NCBI GenBank assembly: GCA_947631955.1
Contig: CANRNJ010000008.1
Location: 62,001 to 126,000, forward strand
Direction of reading: 5' to 3'
Length of the DNA: 64,000 nucleotides
From: an uncultured Lachnospiraceae bacterium
GTDB taxonomy: Bacteria > Bacillota > Clostridia > Lachnospirales > Lachnospiraceae
The notes beneath the pieces were generated by a model, which searched no databases, was not told the origin of the DNA, and saw nothing but the letters and a program-made list of their open reading frames with translations. Of the stretch, positions 1-8,563 are shown piece after piece. The position numbers were made by a program, and so were the translations under genes. How positions within the stretch are numbered: position 1 is the first letter of the stretch; each line of letters starts with the position of its first letter.

Positions 1-558
1 TCCTTCGTCATAGTTTCCCAGAAAAGACTGAGCGAGCATATGCGGCAGTTTTTCCATCAGCACGTCTTTGTTCAATACATAAGGGTAGTCGTTGAGGATA
101 TTCCGGTCATACAGGTACATCGGGCAGCCGGCGGATTCGTAAGTCAGTTCCGTGCCTGCCCACAGGGAAGAAGGATCGATGTTATAGAACACATATTTAA
201 GGTCATGCGACTCATAGGCGATGTCCAGCAGATAGTTAAGATCGGCCGTTGCCCCGTAAGAGCGGATGGCTTTGATCGTCTTACAGCCGAAGCCTTCGTC
301 GAACCAGTGATTATTATAGTTTTCGCACACGGAGGACCCCACGATAAGGGCGTCATAGTCGAATGTGCGGAGCGTGCCGACGCATTGATATTCTTTGTCC
401 GTAAGAACCGCTTTCAAACCCGGAAGCGGTTTATGATACTGATAGAACGGGTCAAAGATAACGGTTACGGCGGCTGCTGCAGCAAGAAGGAGCAGCGTCC
501 GCACGGCGAATTGTCGTATGAAATTTTGATCTTTCGTCAAAGTTTTTTTCGTTTTCAT
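1..558 (-). CDS. SGNH/DHHW-like exported protein, 3' end cut by window
   Basis: The first 186 residues of a minus-strand gene that runs off the window start. The start ATG at 558 is preceded by AAGGAG; another ATG five bases upstream hits a stop after two codons. The protein has a basic N-terminus, one membrane or signal segment at about residues 20-36 (RTLLLLAAAAAVTVIF), then a DPFYQYH stretch and the motif IVGSSVCENYNNHW near residue 70. That resembles the GSS(H/D) block of SGNH/DHHW proteins that partner MBOAT acyltransferases. It follows the MBOAT gene in the same direction with a 59-base gap, so it probably acts in the same surface O-acetylation process. The role is inferred from the neighbour and the motif; the catalytic C-terminal part is missing. 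Confidence 0.75.
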   Translation of the reverse strand, partial: MKTKKTLTKDQNFIRQFAVRTLLLLAAAAAVTVIFDPFYQYHKPLPGLKAVLTDKEYQCVGTLRTFDYDALIVGSSVCENYNNHWFDEGFGCKTIKAIRSYGATADLNYLLDIAYESHDLKYVFYNIDPSSLWAGTELTYESAGCPMYLYDRNILNDYPYVLNKDVLMEKLPHMLAQSFLGNYDEG

Positions 559-617
559 TTCATGGATCTCCTTAATCCGGCCGGATGTATGTCCGGATCC
601 GGCGTGGCCGCGGTCTG

Positions 618-2120
618 TCAAAAATTAAAGTAAAGGAATGTGCTCACCTGCGACAGGGACAGGATGCACCACACAAACAGGATACAGATGATCCAGCACC
701 GTTTCGAGGTCAATTCTCCCCGCATGGTGCGTTCGTATGCATTGGGCCTGAAGACTAGGAAGAAGGACAGGGCAAACAGTGCGATCATGAAGATCAGGTA
801 CACATAGCCGGACAGGGCCGGTACCGCGAGTTCGACCGCCTGTTTCGCGATATAGATTTCCGCGATGTCAAGCCGCGCCGCCACATCAAATATTTTTCCC
901 GTGTAATTTCCCGCAAACAGATTTTTAAACAGCTGCATGGCCCCTAGCATGTTCTGGCTTCGGAAGAAGAAGAGGGACATGTTAAAAAGGGTAAACGTAA
1001 AGATCCATCCCAGCCAGGGAGGGATATGGAAACGGGCCGGTCTTTTTTCCGCGCGCCCGGAAATGCCGACGATCCCCAGATTGTCCCATACGACCAGAAG
1101 GCCGTGGACAGCGCCCCATGCGATATAGGTCCATGCCGCGCCATGCCATAAACCGCTCAGCAGAAATATGATAAAGGTATTCAACAGCATACGCATACGT
1201 CCCTTTCTGCTGCCGCCCAGAGGAATGTATACATAGGTGATAAAGAACCGGGAGAGCGTGATATGCCATCTCTGCCAGAATTCCTTGATGCTGCATGAGC
1301 GGTACGGCGCGTCAAAGTTGACGGGAAGATCGATATTGAACATTTTGCCAAGTCCGATCGCCATGTCGGAGTAGCCGCTGAAATCAAAATACAGTTCAAA
1401 GGTGTAGGATAGGATCGTCGCGATCGTAGAAACCGTATCCAGTGAAAAAGTCTGCGCAAATCCGTAGTTTGCCATCAGGGCAAAAGTATCCGCGAGGAGG
1501 ACTTTTTTGGCAAGTCCAAGCACAAACAGGTAAATGCCTCTGGAGAAAGACGCCGCGTCAAATCTTCGCTTGGCGATATCCTCAAACTGAGGGATCATTT
1601 CCTTATACAAAACGATCGGCCCCGCGATCAGCTGCGGGAAAAAGGTGACGAAAGTAAGGTAGTTTATAAAAGAGTAATGCCCGCATTTTCCAAGACATCT
1701 GTCAATGATAAAGGACAGCTGCTGGAACGTAAAGAAACTGATGCCGAGCGGGAGTAAGACATGTTTAAGCGTAAAGTCCGTATGAAAGACATGATTGATG
1801 TTTTCTATAAAAAAATCATAGTACTTAAAGTAAAACAGGATGCCGAGATTTATCAGGATGCCCGCAGCAAGCCCGATCCGGGTCCGCAGTTTTTCATGGG
1901 AATCCATGCGGGTGAGCAGATAACTCAGCAGATAATTCAGGCCGATGCTAGACAGTATGACGGCGAGATAATAGACGTTGAAATAGCCGTAAAACCATAA
2001 GGACATACCGGCCAGAAAAACATTGGCCAGCGTATGCCTGTGGAAATGATTCAATACATACCACCCGATCAAGACCAGCGGAAGGAACAGAAATATAAAA
2101 ATATAGGAATTAAACAGCAT
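618..2120 (-). CDS. MBOAT family O-acyltransferase (AlgI/PatA-like)
   Basis: A 500-residue polytopic membrane protein that should transfer an acyl (acetyl) group across the membrane to a surface polysaccharide or similar acceptor. It has the AlgI-type opening MLFNSYIFIFLFLP, the LGISFFTFQQ block (about 125-134), FWQRWHITLSRFF (about 281-293) and SGLWHGAAWTYIAWG, whose His at about 326 is the conserved MBOAT histidine. The open frame extends 29 codons upstream, but ATG 2120 gives the usual family N-terminus and has AAAGGA upstream. It is transcribed with the downstream SGNH/DHHW-like gene. The acceptor is unknown. Confidence 0.9.
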   Translation of the reverse strand: MLFNSYIFIFLFLPLVLIGWYVLNHFHRHTLANVFLAGMSLWFYGYFNVYYLAVILSSIGLNYLLSYLLTRMDSHEKLRTRIGLAAGILINLGILFYFKYYDFFIENINHVFHTDFTLKHVLLPLGISFFTFQQLSFIIDRCLGKCGHYSFINYLTFVTFFPQLIAGPIVLYKEMIPQFEDIAKRRFDAASFSRGIYLFVLGLAKKVLLADTFALMANYGFAQTFSLDTVSTIATILSYTFELYFDFSGYSDMAIGLGKMFNIDLPVNFDAPYRSCSIKEFWQRWHITLSRFFITYVYIPLGGSRKGRMRMLLNTFIIFLLSGLWHGAAWTYIAWGAVHGLLVVWDNLGIVGISGRAEKRPARFHIPPWLGWIFTFTLFNMSLFFFRSQNMLGAMQLFKNLFAGNYTGKIFDVAARLDIAEIYIAKQAVELAVPALSGYVYLIFMIALFALSFFLVFRPNAYERTMRGELTSKRCWIICILFVWCILSLSQVSTFLYFNF

Positions 2121-2281
2121 AAGCGGTGAAAATCCTTTCTGCATACATATTTTTCTAATAAAGGCAGAAACTAGATATAGTATATCAAATAGAAACTGCT
2201 CCGACAACCGAAAAGCGCACGGGCGCCAACGGCAGGGCCGCGGTCAGGCAGAGGCAGCAGCGATCAGCAGCGGAGGGATCA

Positions 2282-2911
2282 ATGAAAAAGACAAGGATAA
2301 GAACGGCCGGCGTTATATCGATCATAGGACTTTGTTTTCTTATGGGGTGCGGCAGCGACCTGCCGGAGGACGAACTGGTCAACAACGGGCAGGCGTTTGA
2401 ACTTGAGCAGGTCACGGAGGATCTGCAGGCGGGTAATTTCCCGTTCCAAAGGGAAGAAAAGATCGTGGCGCTGACACAGCTCAAAGACAGCGTCAAAGAA
2501 CTGATGGGAGATCAGTACTGGCCGGAGGTCAGCCTGTCCGGGCAGGAATTGGAGGATAAGACCGGCATTACCGAAGACATGTATGTGGATTTTCTGGCGG
2601 AAGAACAGTCCATGGATGCCCATATCGATACAATGATCATCATCCATGCCAGAGAAGCCCATATAGGAGATGTGGAACAGGCTTTGGAAAACTATCGCGC
2701 GCAGACGATTCGGCAGAATCAAAATTATCCGCAGAATCTTTGCAAAGCGGAGGCATCGCGGATGGAAACCATAGAGGATTACGTCTGTTTTGTACAGCTG
2801 GGCGCCGATACGACCGTCGTTGCCGATCAGGGGAAAGACGAGATCATCGCCTACTGCCAGGAAGAGAACGAACGGGCGCTGTATGTATTGGAAAAAGAGA
2901 TTTTGGAGTAA
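2282..2911 (+). CDS. Lipoprotein, DUF4358-like
   Basis: A 209-residue secreted lipoprotein: basic N-terminus, hydrophobic segment and lipobox LMGC with Cys at about 23, then an acidic, soluble body. The C-terminal half (long helix with ARE..I..V.QAL..YR, then DYVCFVQLGADTTVV) resembles DUF4358 lipoproteins often found beside MBOAT genes in Lachnospiraceae; that assignment is from memory of the family pattern. AGCGGAGGG precedes the ATG. It is divergent from the MBOAT gene with about 160 bases between the starts. Molecular function is unknown. Confidence 0.7.
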   Translation: MKKTRIRTAGVISIIGLCFLMGCGSDLPEDELVNNGQAFELEQVTEDLQAGNFPFQREEKIVALTQLKDSVKELMGDQYWPEVSLSGQELEDKTGITEDMYVDFLAEEQSMDAHIDTMIIIHAREAHIGDVEQALENYRAQTIRQNQNYPQNLCKAEASRMETIEDYVCFVQLGADTTVVADQGKDEIIAYCQEENERALYVLEKEILE

Positions 2912-2946
2912 CGTCCGTCCGTTTAGGTGTCGGGGGATCCCGGCGG

Positions 2947-4008
2947 TTACCATTGCATAAGACTGCGGATCCTGTCCGTAACGATCCCGGACGCTTTGCG
3001 GTGCGTTGCGGCCCTCGGATGATAATCGACCACATATCCGTCGTCGTCTGTCTGTGTCGGCAGCGGCAGAAAGGAAATGCGTTCATCGCCGGACATCCGG
3101 CGGTAATCTTCGATCGCCTTTTCGATGGAGGCGGTCAGCCCATTGTTCATAAGCCCGTAAACGCACAAAATGCGGGAATCCGGGTTGTTTTCACGGATCG
3201 TTTTCAGAAATTCTATATAGCGGGAAAGAAAAACCGCTTCCCGGTCTGCGATACCGCGGCAATAGCTATTGTCGTTCGTGCCCAGATTCAGTACGATCAA
3301 TTCCGGCCTATAGCTGCCGAAATCCCATTGCGTCATGGTAATGGCCCTGCCGCCGCAGGTGCCCCGTGAAAAACCGATCAGGTCATAATATGGGGGAACC
3401 AGTTCCGTTTCGTTGCGGGTATCTATGCTTTCGTCCACATATCCGGAATAAACGCCGTATCCGCTGTAACATACCATGCTGTAATCCGCGTCAAGCGCCT
3501 CGGCGGTAAGATAAGCGTACGCCTTGGTCACGTCTTCCGTGGCGGTGTTGAAAGTATGGGTCAGATCTTCATCATCGACGCCGTATCCGCAGGTAATGGA
3601 GTCACCGATAAACTCGATACGGTGCGCCTTGGCAGGAGCCGGATGAACGGAGGCGCCGTCGTCGGTGATCAATTCACAGATCCCCACGATCGACATAGGG
3701 GCTTCCGACAGTTTCAACACCCGGACCGTATGCTTTTGACATGTTTCGGCGTCTATCAGGACATGGCACGGCGAAGGCTCCGAAATCATTTCATCCAGAA
3801 CTCTGGCATTATCTATGTACACGGCGATACGCGCAAGGTCTGCCGCCGCCGAGGTGTGATCGTCGCCCTGAAGGCGGACCGCCAGATACCGGCCCTCATA
3901 GAGAAATTCGATACCGCTGCCGGACAAAGCCAGCCAGAGGATATCTTCCTGATACAATGTACGTCCGATGCGCTTTACGTTTTGCGCTGTAGGTTGAAAA
4001 GACTGCAT
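2947..4008 (-). CDS. CE2-like SGNH/GDSL carbohydrate esterase
   Basis: A 353-residue enzyme with the layout of carbohydrate esterase family 2: an N-terminal beta-sandwich region (GRTLYQEDILWLALSGSGIE, about 15-34) followed by an SGNH hydrolase. FIGDSITCGYG carries the nucleophile Ser137, NLGTNDNSY (241-249) is the block V region, and VDYHPRAATH (327-336) holds the terminal Asp/His. The family removes acetyl groups from polysaccharides. No signal peptide is visible, so it is probably cytoplasmic, acting on imported oligosaccharides. It converges on the lipoprotein gene with a 35-base gap. Confidence 0.85.
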   Translation of the reverse strand: MQSFQPTAQNVKRIGRTLYQEDILWLALSGSGIEFLYEGRYLAVRLQGDDHTSAAADLARIAVYIDNARVLDEMISEPSPCHVLIDAETCQKHTVRVLKLSEAPMSIVGICELITDDGASVHPAPAKAHRIEFIGDSITCGYGVDDEDLTHTFNTATEDVTKAYAYLTAEALDADYSMVCYSGYGVYSGYVDESIDTRNETELVPPYYDLIGFSRGTCGGRAITMTQWDFGSYRPELIVLNLGTNDNSYCRGIADREAVFLSRYIEFLKTIRENNPDSRILCVYGLMNNGLTASIEKAIEDYRRMSGDERISFLPLPTQTDDDGYVVDYHPRAATHRKASGIVTDRIRSLMQW

Positions 4009-4163
4009 AACATATTCCTCCGTAGATCCAATCGTTTTTTCGTTCTGTATTTTATCTGCATTTTAACGGGATCAGTCCCTGCGCTTATTATAACGAATTT
4101 TGTACAAAATTGCTATCGGTTGTGAAAAATCTTGCAGGATCGTTGTTCGGAGGAAGGGTCTTT

Positions 4164-4832
4164 CTAGGTCAAAAACTCCTGGAGCAGCAGCTCCAGTTCT
4201 TCCATCTCCGGTGCGGAGAAAACGGGAGCGTTTTTTTGGCCGGTATCCGGGCCGGGCGTCTGCGGTTTTTCCGGCGTCTTGGCATCCGGCTGTATCAACT
4301 GCATGTCCAGCGCTGTCTGCTCCAGACGGCTGGAAAGATGGTTTTCCAGATAATCCACCAGATTGATGCGCAGGATATTCTGTCTTCCGGGCGCATCGAT
4401 CAGGGAAGCCGCCGCGAAATAGCAGTATAAGCCCAGAAAGCTGATCACATAATAGGGCGCGACGGAAAGGAAACTTTCGTTATGTATGATGCTGAGGCAG
4501 GCGCCGATGCCCGCCACCAGAACGGACAGCATCACGAACTGTCCGGCTATGTGCTTTAACATGGCCAGCGGGATCCCGCGGTATCGGATATGGCTCAGAT
4601 ACTTGTCCACAAAGACAGGAACGTTCGTCACCTTCTCGTTTAATCTGCAGCAGCCGGTAAATTTCAGCTTTAGATGCTGCAGAGATTTGTCGGTAGTCGT
4701 GGACATATGTTCCGATTCCCAGATCAGGCGGTGATAGCTCACACCTATGATGATCTGGCATAGGATACTACAGAACTGTAACGCCAGAATCGCGATCATA
4801 AAATTTTTGTGCTGAAGAAAAAATACGGCCAT
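4164..4832 (-). CDS. Hypothetical membrane protein
   Basis: A protein of about 222 residues with no family I recognise. It has a hydrophobic N-terminal segment (about 10-32), a central basic soluble stretch, two further membrane segments (about 95-113 and 123-145) and a cytoplasmic tail with a Pro-rich linker and a Glu/Leu-rich end (MEELELLLQEFL). ATG 4844 has GGGAGG directly against it with no spacing, so the next in-frame ATG at 4832, 12 bases after that site, is a better start. It is divergent from the murG region. Confidence 0.6.
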   Translation of the reverse strand: MAVFFLQHKNFMIAILALQFCSILCQIIIGVSYHRLIWESEHMSTTTDKSLQHLKLKFTGCCRLNEKVTNVPVFVDKYLSHIRYRGIPLAMLKHIAGQFVMLSVLVAGIGACLSIIHNESFLSVAPYYVISFLGLYCYFAAASLIDAPGRQNILRINLVDYLENHLSSRLEQTALDMQLIQPDAKTPEKPQTPGPDTGQKNAPVFSAPEMEELELLLQEFLT

Positions 4833-4915
4833 AGTCGCTTGCATCCTCCCGGTAATCCATTACTAAAATCGGCATACCTATATTATATTGGAAAAAAGAC
4901 CGGACAGGAGGTGTG

Positions 4916-5059
4916 ATGCATCGTAAAATTTATGCAGTATCCGCGGTTATGCGACGCTTAGATCTTGTATCCGGTCAGGAAGCCGTCCGCCGTCTGCAGG
5001 CGGTGTCATATGCGGATCAGGGCGCCGTATGTCCGTCCCGGCATCTGGCGGCAAACTGA
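4916..5059 (+). CDS. Candidate small protein or leader peptide
   Basis: A 47-codon open frame (MHRKIYAVSAVMRRLDL...) with a near-ideal ribosome binding site: AGGAGG at 4906-4911, four bases before the ATG. The product is basic with no membrane segment and no recognisable family. It ends 53 bases before the murG start. It could be a short leader peptide or a chance frame behind a purine-rich site. Confidence 0.3.
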   Translation: MHRKIYAVSAVMRRLDLVSGQEAVRRLQAVSYADQGAVCPSRHLAAN

Positions 5060-5065
5060 AAAGTG

Positions 5066-5074
5066 TGATATACT
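5066..5074 (+). promoter_or_regulatory. Extended -10 promoter upstream of murG
   Basis: TG-A-TATACT gives an extended -10 element 38 bases before the murG start. No good -35 hexamer lies 17 bases upstream, which is tolerable for a TGn -10 promoter. Inferred from sequence only. Confidence 0.4.
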
Positions 5075-5112
5075 AACAGCATATCTATTTTAATCAGGAG
5101 GTTTCTTTGGTC

Positions 5113-6207
5113 ATGAGCAAAAAGATCGTACTGACCGGCGGCGGCACGGCCGGACATGTCACGCCGAACATGGCGTTGATTCCAAAGCTGAGAGAATTGC
5201 AGTATGAGATAGCATATATGGGTTCCTATGACGGCATTGAGAAAAAGCTGATGGAGGATTTCGATCTGCCGTATTACGGGATCGCCACCGGAAAATTCCG
5301 GAGATATTTTGATCCCAAGAATTTTTCCGATCCGTTCCGCGTCTTAAAAGGAGTCCGTGAGGCGAAGAAATATTTAAAGCAGATCAAGCCGGATGTGGTG
5401 TTTTCCAAAGGGGGATTTGTCAGCGTGCCGGTGGTGCGTGCGGCGGCGGCCCTCAATATTCCCTGTATCCTGCATGAATCCGACATGACTCCGGGACTGG
5501 CCAATAAGCTGTGCATACCGGTGGCCAAAAAGGTATGCTGCAATTTTCCGGAAACCATGAATATGCTTCCGGCAGACAAGGCGGTCCTGACCGGTTCTCC
5601 GATCCGCAGAGAACTTACCACGGGCAGCAAAGAAGCCGGGTTGAAGCTGTGCGGATTTGATACCGCCAAGCCGGTCATCATGGTGGTCGGCGGCAGTCTT
5701 GGGTCGGCGGCGGTCAATCAGGCGGTAAGGGATGTGCTCCCCGAACTGTTAAAAGATTTTCAGGTAGTGCATCTGTGCGGCAGGGAGAAGATGGATAATC
5801 TGCTTCTCACGACGCCGGGATACAAGCAGTTTGAATATATCAAGTCGGAGATGAAAGACATCTTTGCAATGGCGGATCTTGTTATTTCCAGAGCCGGAGC
5901 AAATGCGATCAGCGAACTGCTGGCGTTGAAGAAACCGAATATCCTGATCCCGCTTCCGTCAGGCAGCAGCAGGGGCGACCAGATCCTCAACGCGGAATCT
6001 TTTGAGGCGCAGGGATTCAGTATTGTGATCAATGAGGATGATCTGACCAAAAAACTGTTTCTGGAGAAGATCCAAGAACTGTATTTCAACAGATTTTCCT
6101 ATATCGACGCCATGAGCAAAAGCCATCAGCGGGATGCGATCGGTACGATCATCGGCCTGATCGAAGATACGGTGAACGAGAGAAACGGCGGCGGCAAAAC
6201 ATCTTGA
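5113..6207 (+). CDS. murG: UDP-GlcNAc:lipid I N-acetylglucosaminyltransferase MurG
   Basis: A 364-residue peripheral membrane glycosyltransferase (GT28) that adds GlcNAc to lipid I to make lipid II in peptidoglycan synthesis. Visible motifs: LTGGGTAGHVTPN at the N-terminus (glycine loop), FSKGGFVSVP near 97, the HESDMTPGLANK block, VVGGSLGSAAVNQ opening the second Rossmann domain, and SRAGANAISELLALKKPNILIPLP in the nucleotide-sugar site. AGGAGG sits at 5096-5101; ATG 5113 is chosen to give the family N-terminus, though TTG 5107 is closer to ideal spacing. It stands alone, not in a mur/fts cluster. Confidence 0.92.
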   Translation: MSKKIVLTGGGTAGHVTPNMALIPKLRELQYEIAYMGSYDGIEKKLMEDFDLPYYGIATGKFRRYFDPKNFSDPFRVLKGVREAKKYLKQIKPDVVFSKGGFVSVPVVRAAAALNIPCILHESDMTPGLANKLCIPVAKKVCCNFPETMNMLPADKAVLTGSPIRRELTTGSKEAGLKLCGFDTAKPVIMVVGGSLGSAAVNQAVRDVLPELLKDFQVVHLCGREKMDNLLLTTPGYKQFEYIKSEMKDIFAMADLVISRAGANAISELLALKKPNILIPLPSGSSRGDQILNAESFEAQGFSIVINEDDLTKKLFLEKIQELYFNRFSYIDAMSKSHQRDAIGTIIGLIEDTVNERNGGGKTS

Positions 6208-6299
6208 AAAACCATGCCGGCAATGCTACACTTATCAGTAACGGCAGTAAGAGATAAAGGCAGGACACAGACGGTGTCTGTCAGAAAAGGAGAAAAACG

Positions 6300-7646
6300 A
6301 TGGGAAAAGTGACATTTGATTATTCCAAAGCGGCTTCTTTTGTCGGTGATAACGAAGTGGAATCCATGAAGAAGCTGGCGCTTGACGCAAAAGAAGTTCT
6401 TGTAAACAAAACCGGGGCGGGCAACGATTTTCTGGGTTGGATCGATCTGCCGGTCGACTATGATAAAGAGGAATTTGCAAGGATCAAAAAAGCGGCGGCC
6501 AAGATTCAGAGCGATTCGGAGGTCCTTGTTGTGATCGGTATCGGCGGTTCCTATCTGGGCGCCAGAGCGGCGATCGAATTTCTGCGTCATAGTTTCTACA
6601 ATATAGTGGACAAATCCATCCGGAAGACGCCGGAGATCTATTTTGTGGGCAATTCCATCAGTTCCACTTACATGAAGCATCTGATCGATGTGATCGGCGA
6701 CAGGGATTTCTCTATCAATATGATCTCCAAATCCGGCACCACTACGGAGCCTGCGATCGCATTTCGTGTATTTAAAGAGATGGCTGAGAAGAAATACGGT
6801 AAAAAAGGCGCGGCGGAGAGGATCTACGCGACTACCGACAAAGCCAAAGGATCTTTGAAAAACCTTGCCACGGAAGAGGGTTACGAAAGTTTCGTAGTTC
6901 CCGACGACGTTGGCGGCCGGTTCTCCGTACTGACCGCGGTAGGGCTCCTTCCGATAGCGGTTTCCGGCGCGGATATCGACAAGCTGATGGAAGGCGCTGC
7001 GGAAGGCAGAAAGATTGCGCTGGAAGCTCCCTTTGAAGAAAACGACGCGCTGAAATATGCGGCGCTGCGCAATATCTTATTGAGAAAAGGCAAGTCGATC
7101 GAGATCCTTGCCAACTATGAACCGTGCGTGCACTATGTATCCGAGTGGTGGAAGCAGCTGTACGGCGAATCCGAAGGCAAAGATAAGAAGGGTATCTTCC
7201 CGGCGAGCGTCGATCTCACGACGGATCTGCACTCCATGGGACAGTTTATTCAGGACGGTTCCAGAAATCTGTTTGAAACGGTTATCAACATCGAGAAGAG
7301 CAGGGAAGAGATCATTATCGGCGAAGAGCCTGTGGATTTGGACGGCCTTAATTATCTGGCCGGAAAAAATGTGGATTTTGTCAATAAGAGTGCGATGAAC
7401 GGAACGATCCTCGCGCATACCGACGGACAGGTCCCGAACCTTATGGTGAATGTTCCTGAAGTGAGTGAATTTTATCTTGGACAGCTGTTCTATTTCTTTG
7501 AGTTTGCCTGCGGTATCAGCGGGTATATCTTAGGGGTGAACCCGTTTAACCAGCCGGGAGTGGAGAGTTACAAGAAGAATATGTTCGCACTCCTTGGCAA
7601 GCCGGGTTACGAGGCGCAGAGAGAGGAACTGCTCAAGAGATTATAA
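6300..7646 (+). CDS. pgi: Glucose-6-phosphate isomerase
   Basis: A 448-residue cytoplasmic enzyme interconverting glucose-6-phosphate and fructose-6-phosphate, of the size of Firmicutes PGI. Key blocks: [35 protein letters not shown] (sugar-phosphate binding SxS/TTxT), [17 protein letters not shown], the active-site region around [10 protein letters not shown], and [16 protein letters not shown] near the C-terminus with the catalytic Lys. AAAAGGAG precedes the ATG. A small hairpin, ACAGAC/GTCTGT at 6267-6281, lies just before the binding site. Confidence 0.96.
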   Translation: MGKVTFDYSKAASFVGDNEVESMKKLALDAKEVLVNKTGAGNDFLGWIDLPVDYDKEEFARIKKAAAKIQSDSEVLVVIGIGGSYLGARAAIEFLRHSFYNIVDKSIRKTPEIYFVGNSISSTYMKHLIDVIGDRDFSINMISKSGTTTEPAIAFRVFKEMAEKKYGKKGAAERIYATTDKAKGSLKNLATEEGYESFVVPDDVGGRFSVLTAVGLLPIAVSGADIDKLMEGAAEGRKIALEAPFEENDALKYAALRNILLRKGKSIEILANYEPCVHYVSEWWKQLYGESEGKDKKGIFPASVDLTTDLHSMGQFIQDGSRNLFETVINIEKSREEIIIGEEPVDLDGLNYLAGKNVDFVNKSAMNGTILAHTDGQVPNLMVNVPEVSEFYLGQLFYFFEFACGISGYILGVNPFNQPGVESYKKNMFALLGKPGYEAQREELLKRL

Positions 7647-7718
7647 AGATTTAAGAAAAAAGCGTTAGATTCAGATTAAAAAAGCGGCCCAAAATAGGGC
7701 TGCCATGTACACCGAAAG

Positions 7719-7769
7719 ATAAGGAAATGCTCCTTCCTTCTGTGAGGGATCGGCATTTCCTTATTTTAT
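7719..7769 (+). terminator. Hairpin terminator after pgi
   Basis: A 12-bp perfect stem (7719-7730 with 7753-7764, ataaggaaatgc/gcatttccttat) with a 22-base loop followed by a short T-rich run (ttttat). It closes the pgi transcript before the feo promoter. Confidence 0.6.
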
Positions 7770-7792
7770 GATCCAAATTTTTAGAAAAATTC

Positions 7793-7821
7793 TTGACATA
7801 AAAGTTAGTTAGTGCTAACCT
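7793..7821 (+). promoter_or_regulatory. Promoter of the feo operon
   Basis: A perfect -35 TTGACA (7793-7798), a 17-base spacer and an extended -10 TGC-TAACCT (7813-7821). The -10 lies inside the first of two inverted-repeat operators, so bound regulator would block RNA polymerase. Confidence 0.65.
7804..7820 (+). promoter_or_regulatory. Operator 1, GTTAG-N6-CTAACC
   Basis: An inverted repeat overlapping the -10 element. The half sites match the GGTTAG/CTAACC arms of DtxR/IdeR-type iron regulator boxes, but here they are six bases apart. Regulation by an iron-sensing DtxR-family protein is an inference from the arms and the feo context. Confidence 0.55.
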
Positions 7822-7833
7822 ATACAGTGCGGA

Positions 7834-7851
7834 GGTTAGATAATACTAACC
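7834..7851 (+). promoter_or_regulatory. Operator 2, GGTTAG-N6-CTAACC
   Basis: A perfect inverted repeat with the same arm sequence and six-base spacing as operator 1, centred about 30 bases downstream, just past the expected transcription start. Two copies of identical geometry argue for a real binding site. Confidence 0.6.
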
Positions 7852-7925
7852 AAATGCAGGATCTGACATATATTGTTGTAAGACCAATACATATCTGACA
7901 CGATTGAGAAAAAGGAGATGAGCGT

Positions 7926-8135
7926 ATGCCGTTGACATTTGCAAAAGAAGGAGAACCGGCGTCCATCAAAAAAATCGGCGGAAAAGAGGATACAAGACAG
8001 TTTTTGGAAAATCTCGGATTTGTGGTAGGCGCTGCGGTAACAGTGGTTTCTACGGTGGGCGGTAATCTGATCGTCAACATCAAGGATTCCAGAATTGCGA
8101 TCGGCAAGGATATGGCCAGCCGCATCATGATCTGA
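7926..8135 (+). CDS. feoA: FeoA-domain protein (first copy)
   Basis: A 69-residue SH3-like FeoA protein that assists the ferrous iron transporter FeoB at the inner face of the membrane. Typical features are the LENLGFVVGAAVTVV turn and the C-terminal VNIKDSRIAIGKDMASRIMI, which holds the conserved R-x-A-x-(G/D) strand. AAAGGAG precedes the ATG. First gene of an operon with a second feoA and feoB. Confidence 0.88.
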   Translation: MPLTFAKEGEPASIKKIGGKEDTRQFLENLGFVVGAAVTVVSTVGGNLIVNIKDSRIAIGKDMASRIMI

Positions 8136-8205
8136 TTTTCTGCGCGTTTGAGTAAGTTACAACTAACTATATGGATGCAGAAGATCCGGAATGGAGGAGG
8201 AAAGG

Positions 8206-8427
8206 ATGAAAACATTAAAAGATGTGTCCTGCGGCGAAACCGTAACGGTCAGGAAGCTGTCGGGAGAAGGACCTGTCAAAAGGCGTATCATGGACATGGG
8301 AATTACCAAAGGTGTAGCAATATTTGTGCGTAAAGTGGCGCCGCTTGGCGATCCGGTCGAAGTTACCGTGCGCGGGTATGAACTGTCTATACGCAAGGCG
8401 GACGCCGCAATGATAGAAGTTGAGTAA
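8206..8427 (+). CDS. feoA: FeoA-domain protein (second copy)
   Basis: A 73-residue second FeoA protein: MKTLKDVSCGETVTVRKL, RRIMDMGITKGVAIFVRKVAPLGDP, then VTVRGYELSIRKADAAMIEV. This is the more canonical copy (the LGDP...RG.ELSIRK pattern is classic FeoA). ATG 8206 follows GGAGGAAAGG; the in-frame ATG at 8191 lies on top of that site and is rejected. It sits 70 bases after the first copy. Confidence 0.9.
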   Translation: MKTLKDVSCGETVTVRKLSGEGPVKRRIMDMGITKGVAIFVRKVAPLGDPVEVTVRGYELSIRKADAAMIEVE

Positions 8428-8546
8428 CGCGGGTCGCAGCGGCAGCAGTTGAGTAACTACGGACTGCAGGAACGGAAGTTGATTAAATGCGGCCCGTAAT
8501 TGACAGAAGTTGAGTACACATGAACTGTAAGAACAAAAGTTTATGA
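8416..8546 (+). repeat. Degenerate 29-31 base tandem repeat, five units
   Basis: The core gaagttgagtaa recurs at 8416, 8445, 8475, 8506 and, weakly, 8535, with 29-31 base spacing and diverged spacers. The first unit contains the last codons and stop of the second feoA, and the fifth ends at the feoB ribosome binding site. It looks like duplication of the feoA 3' end, leaving in-frame-type stops (TGA, TAA) in every unit. Confidence 0.6.
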
Positions 8547-8563
8547 TCAGGAGGAGGAAGAAA

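Noticed and set aside
8416-8546. CRISPR array between feoA and feoB
   Set aside because: Unit cores are only about 12 bases, diverged, with spacers of about 18 bases and derived from the feoA end; no cas genes nearby.
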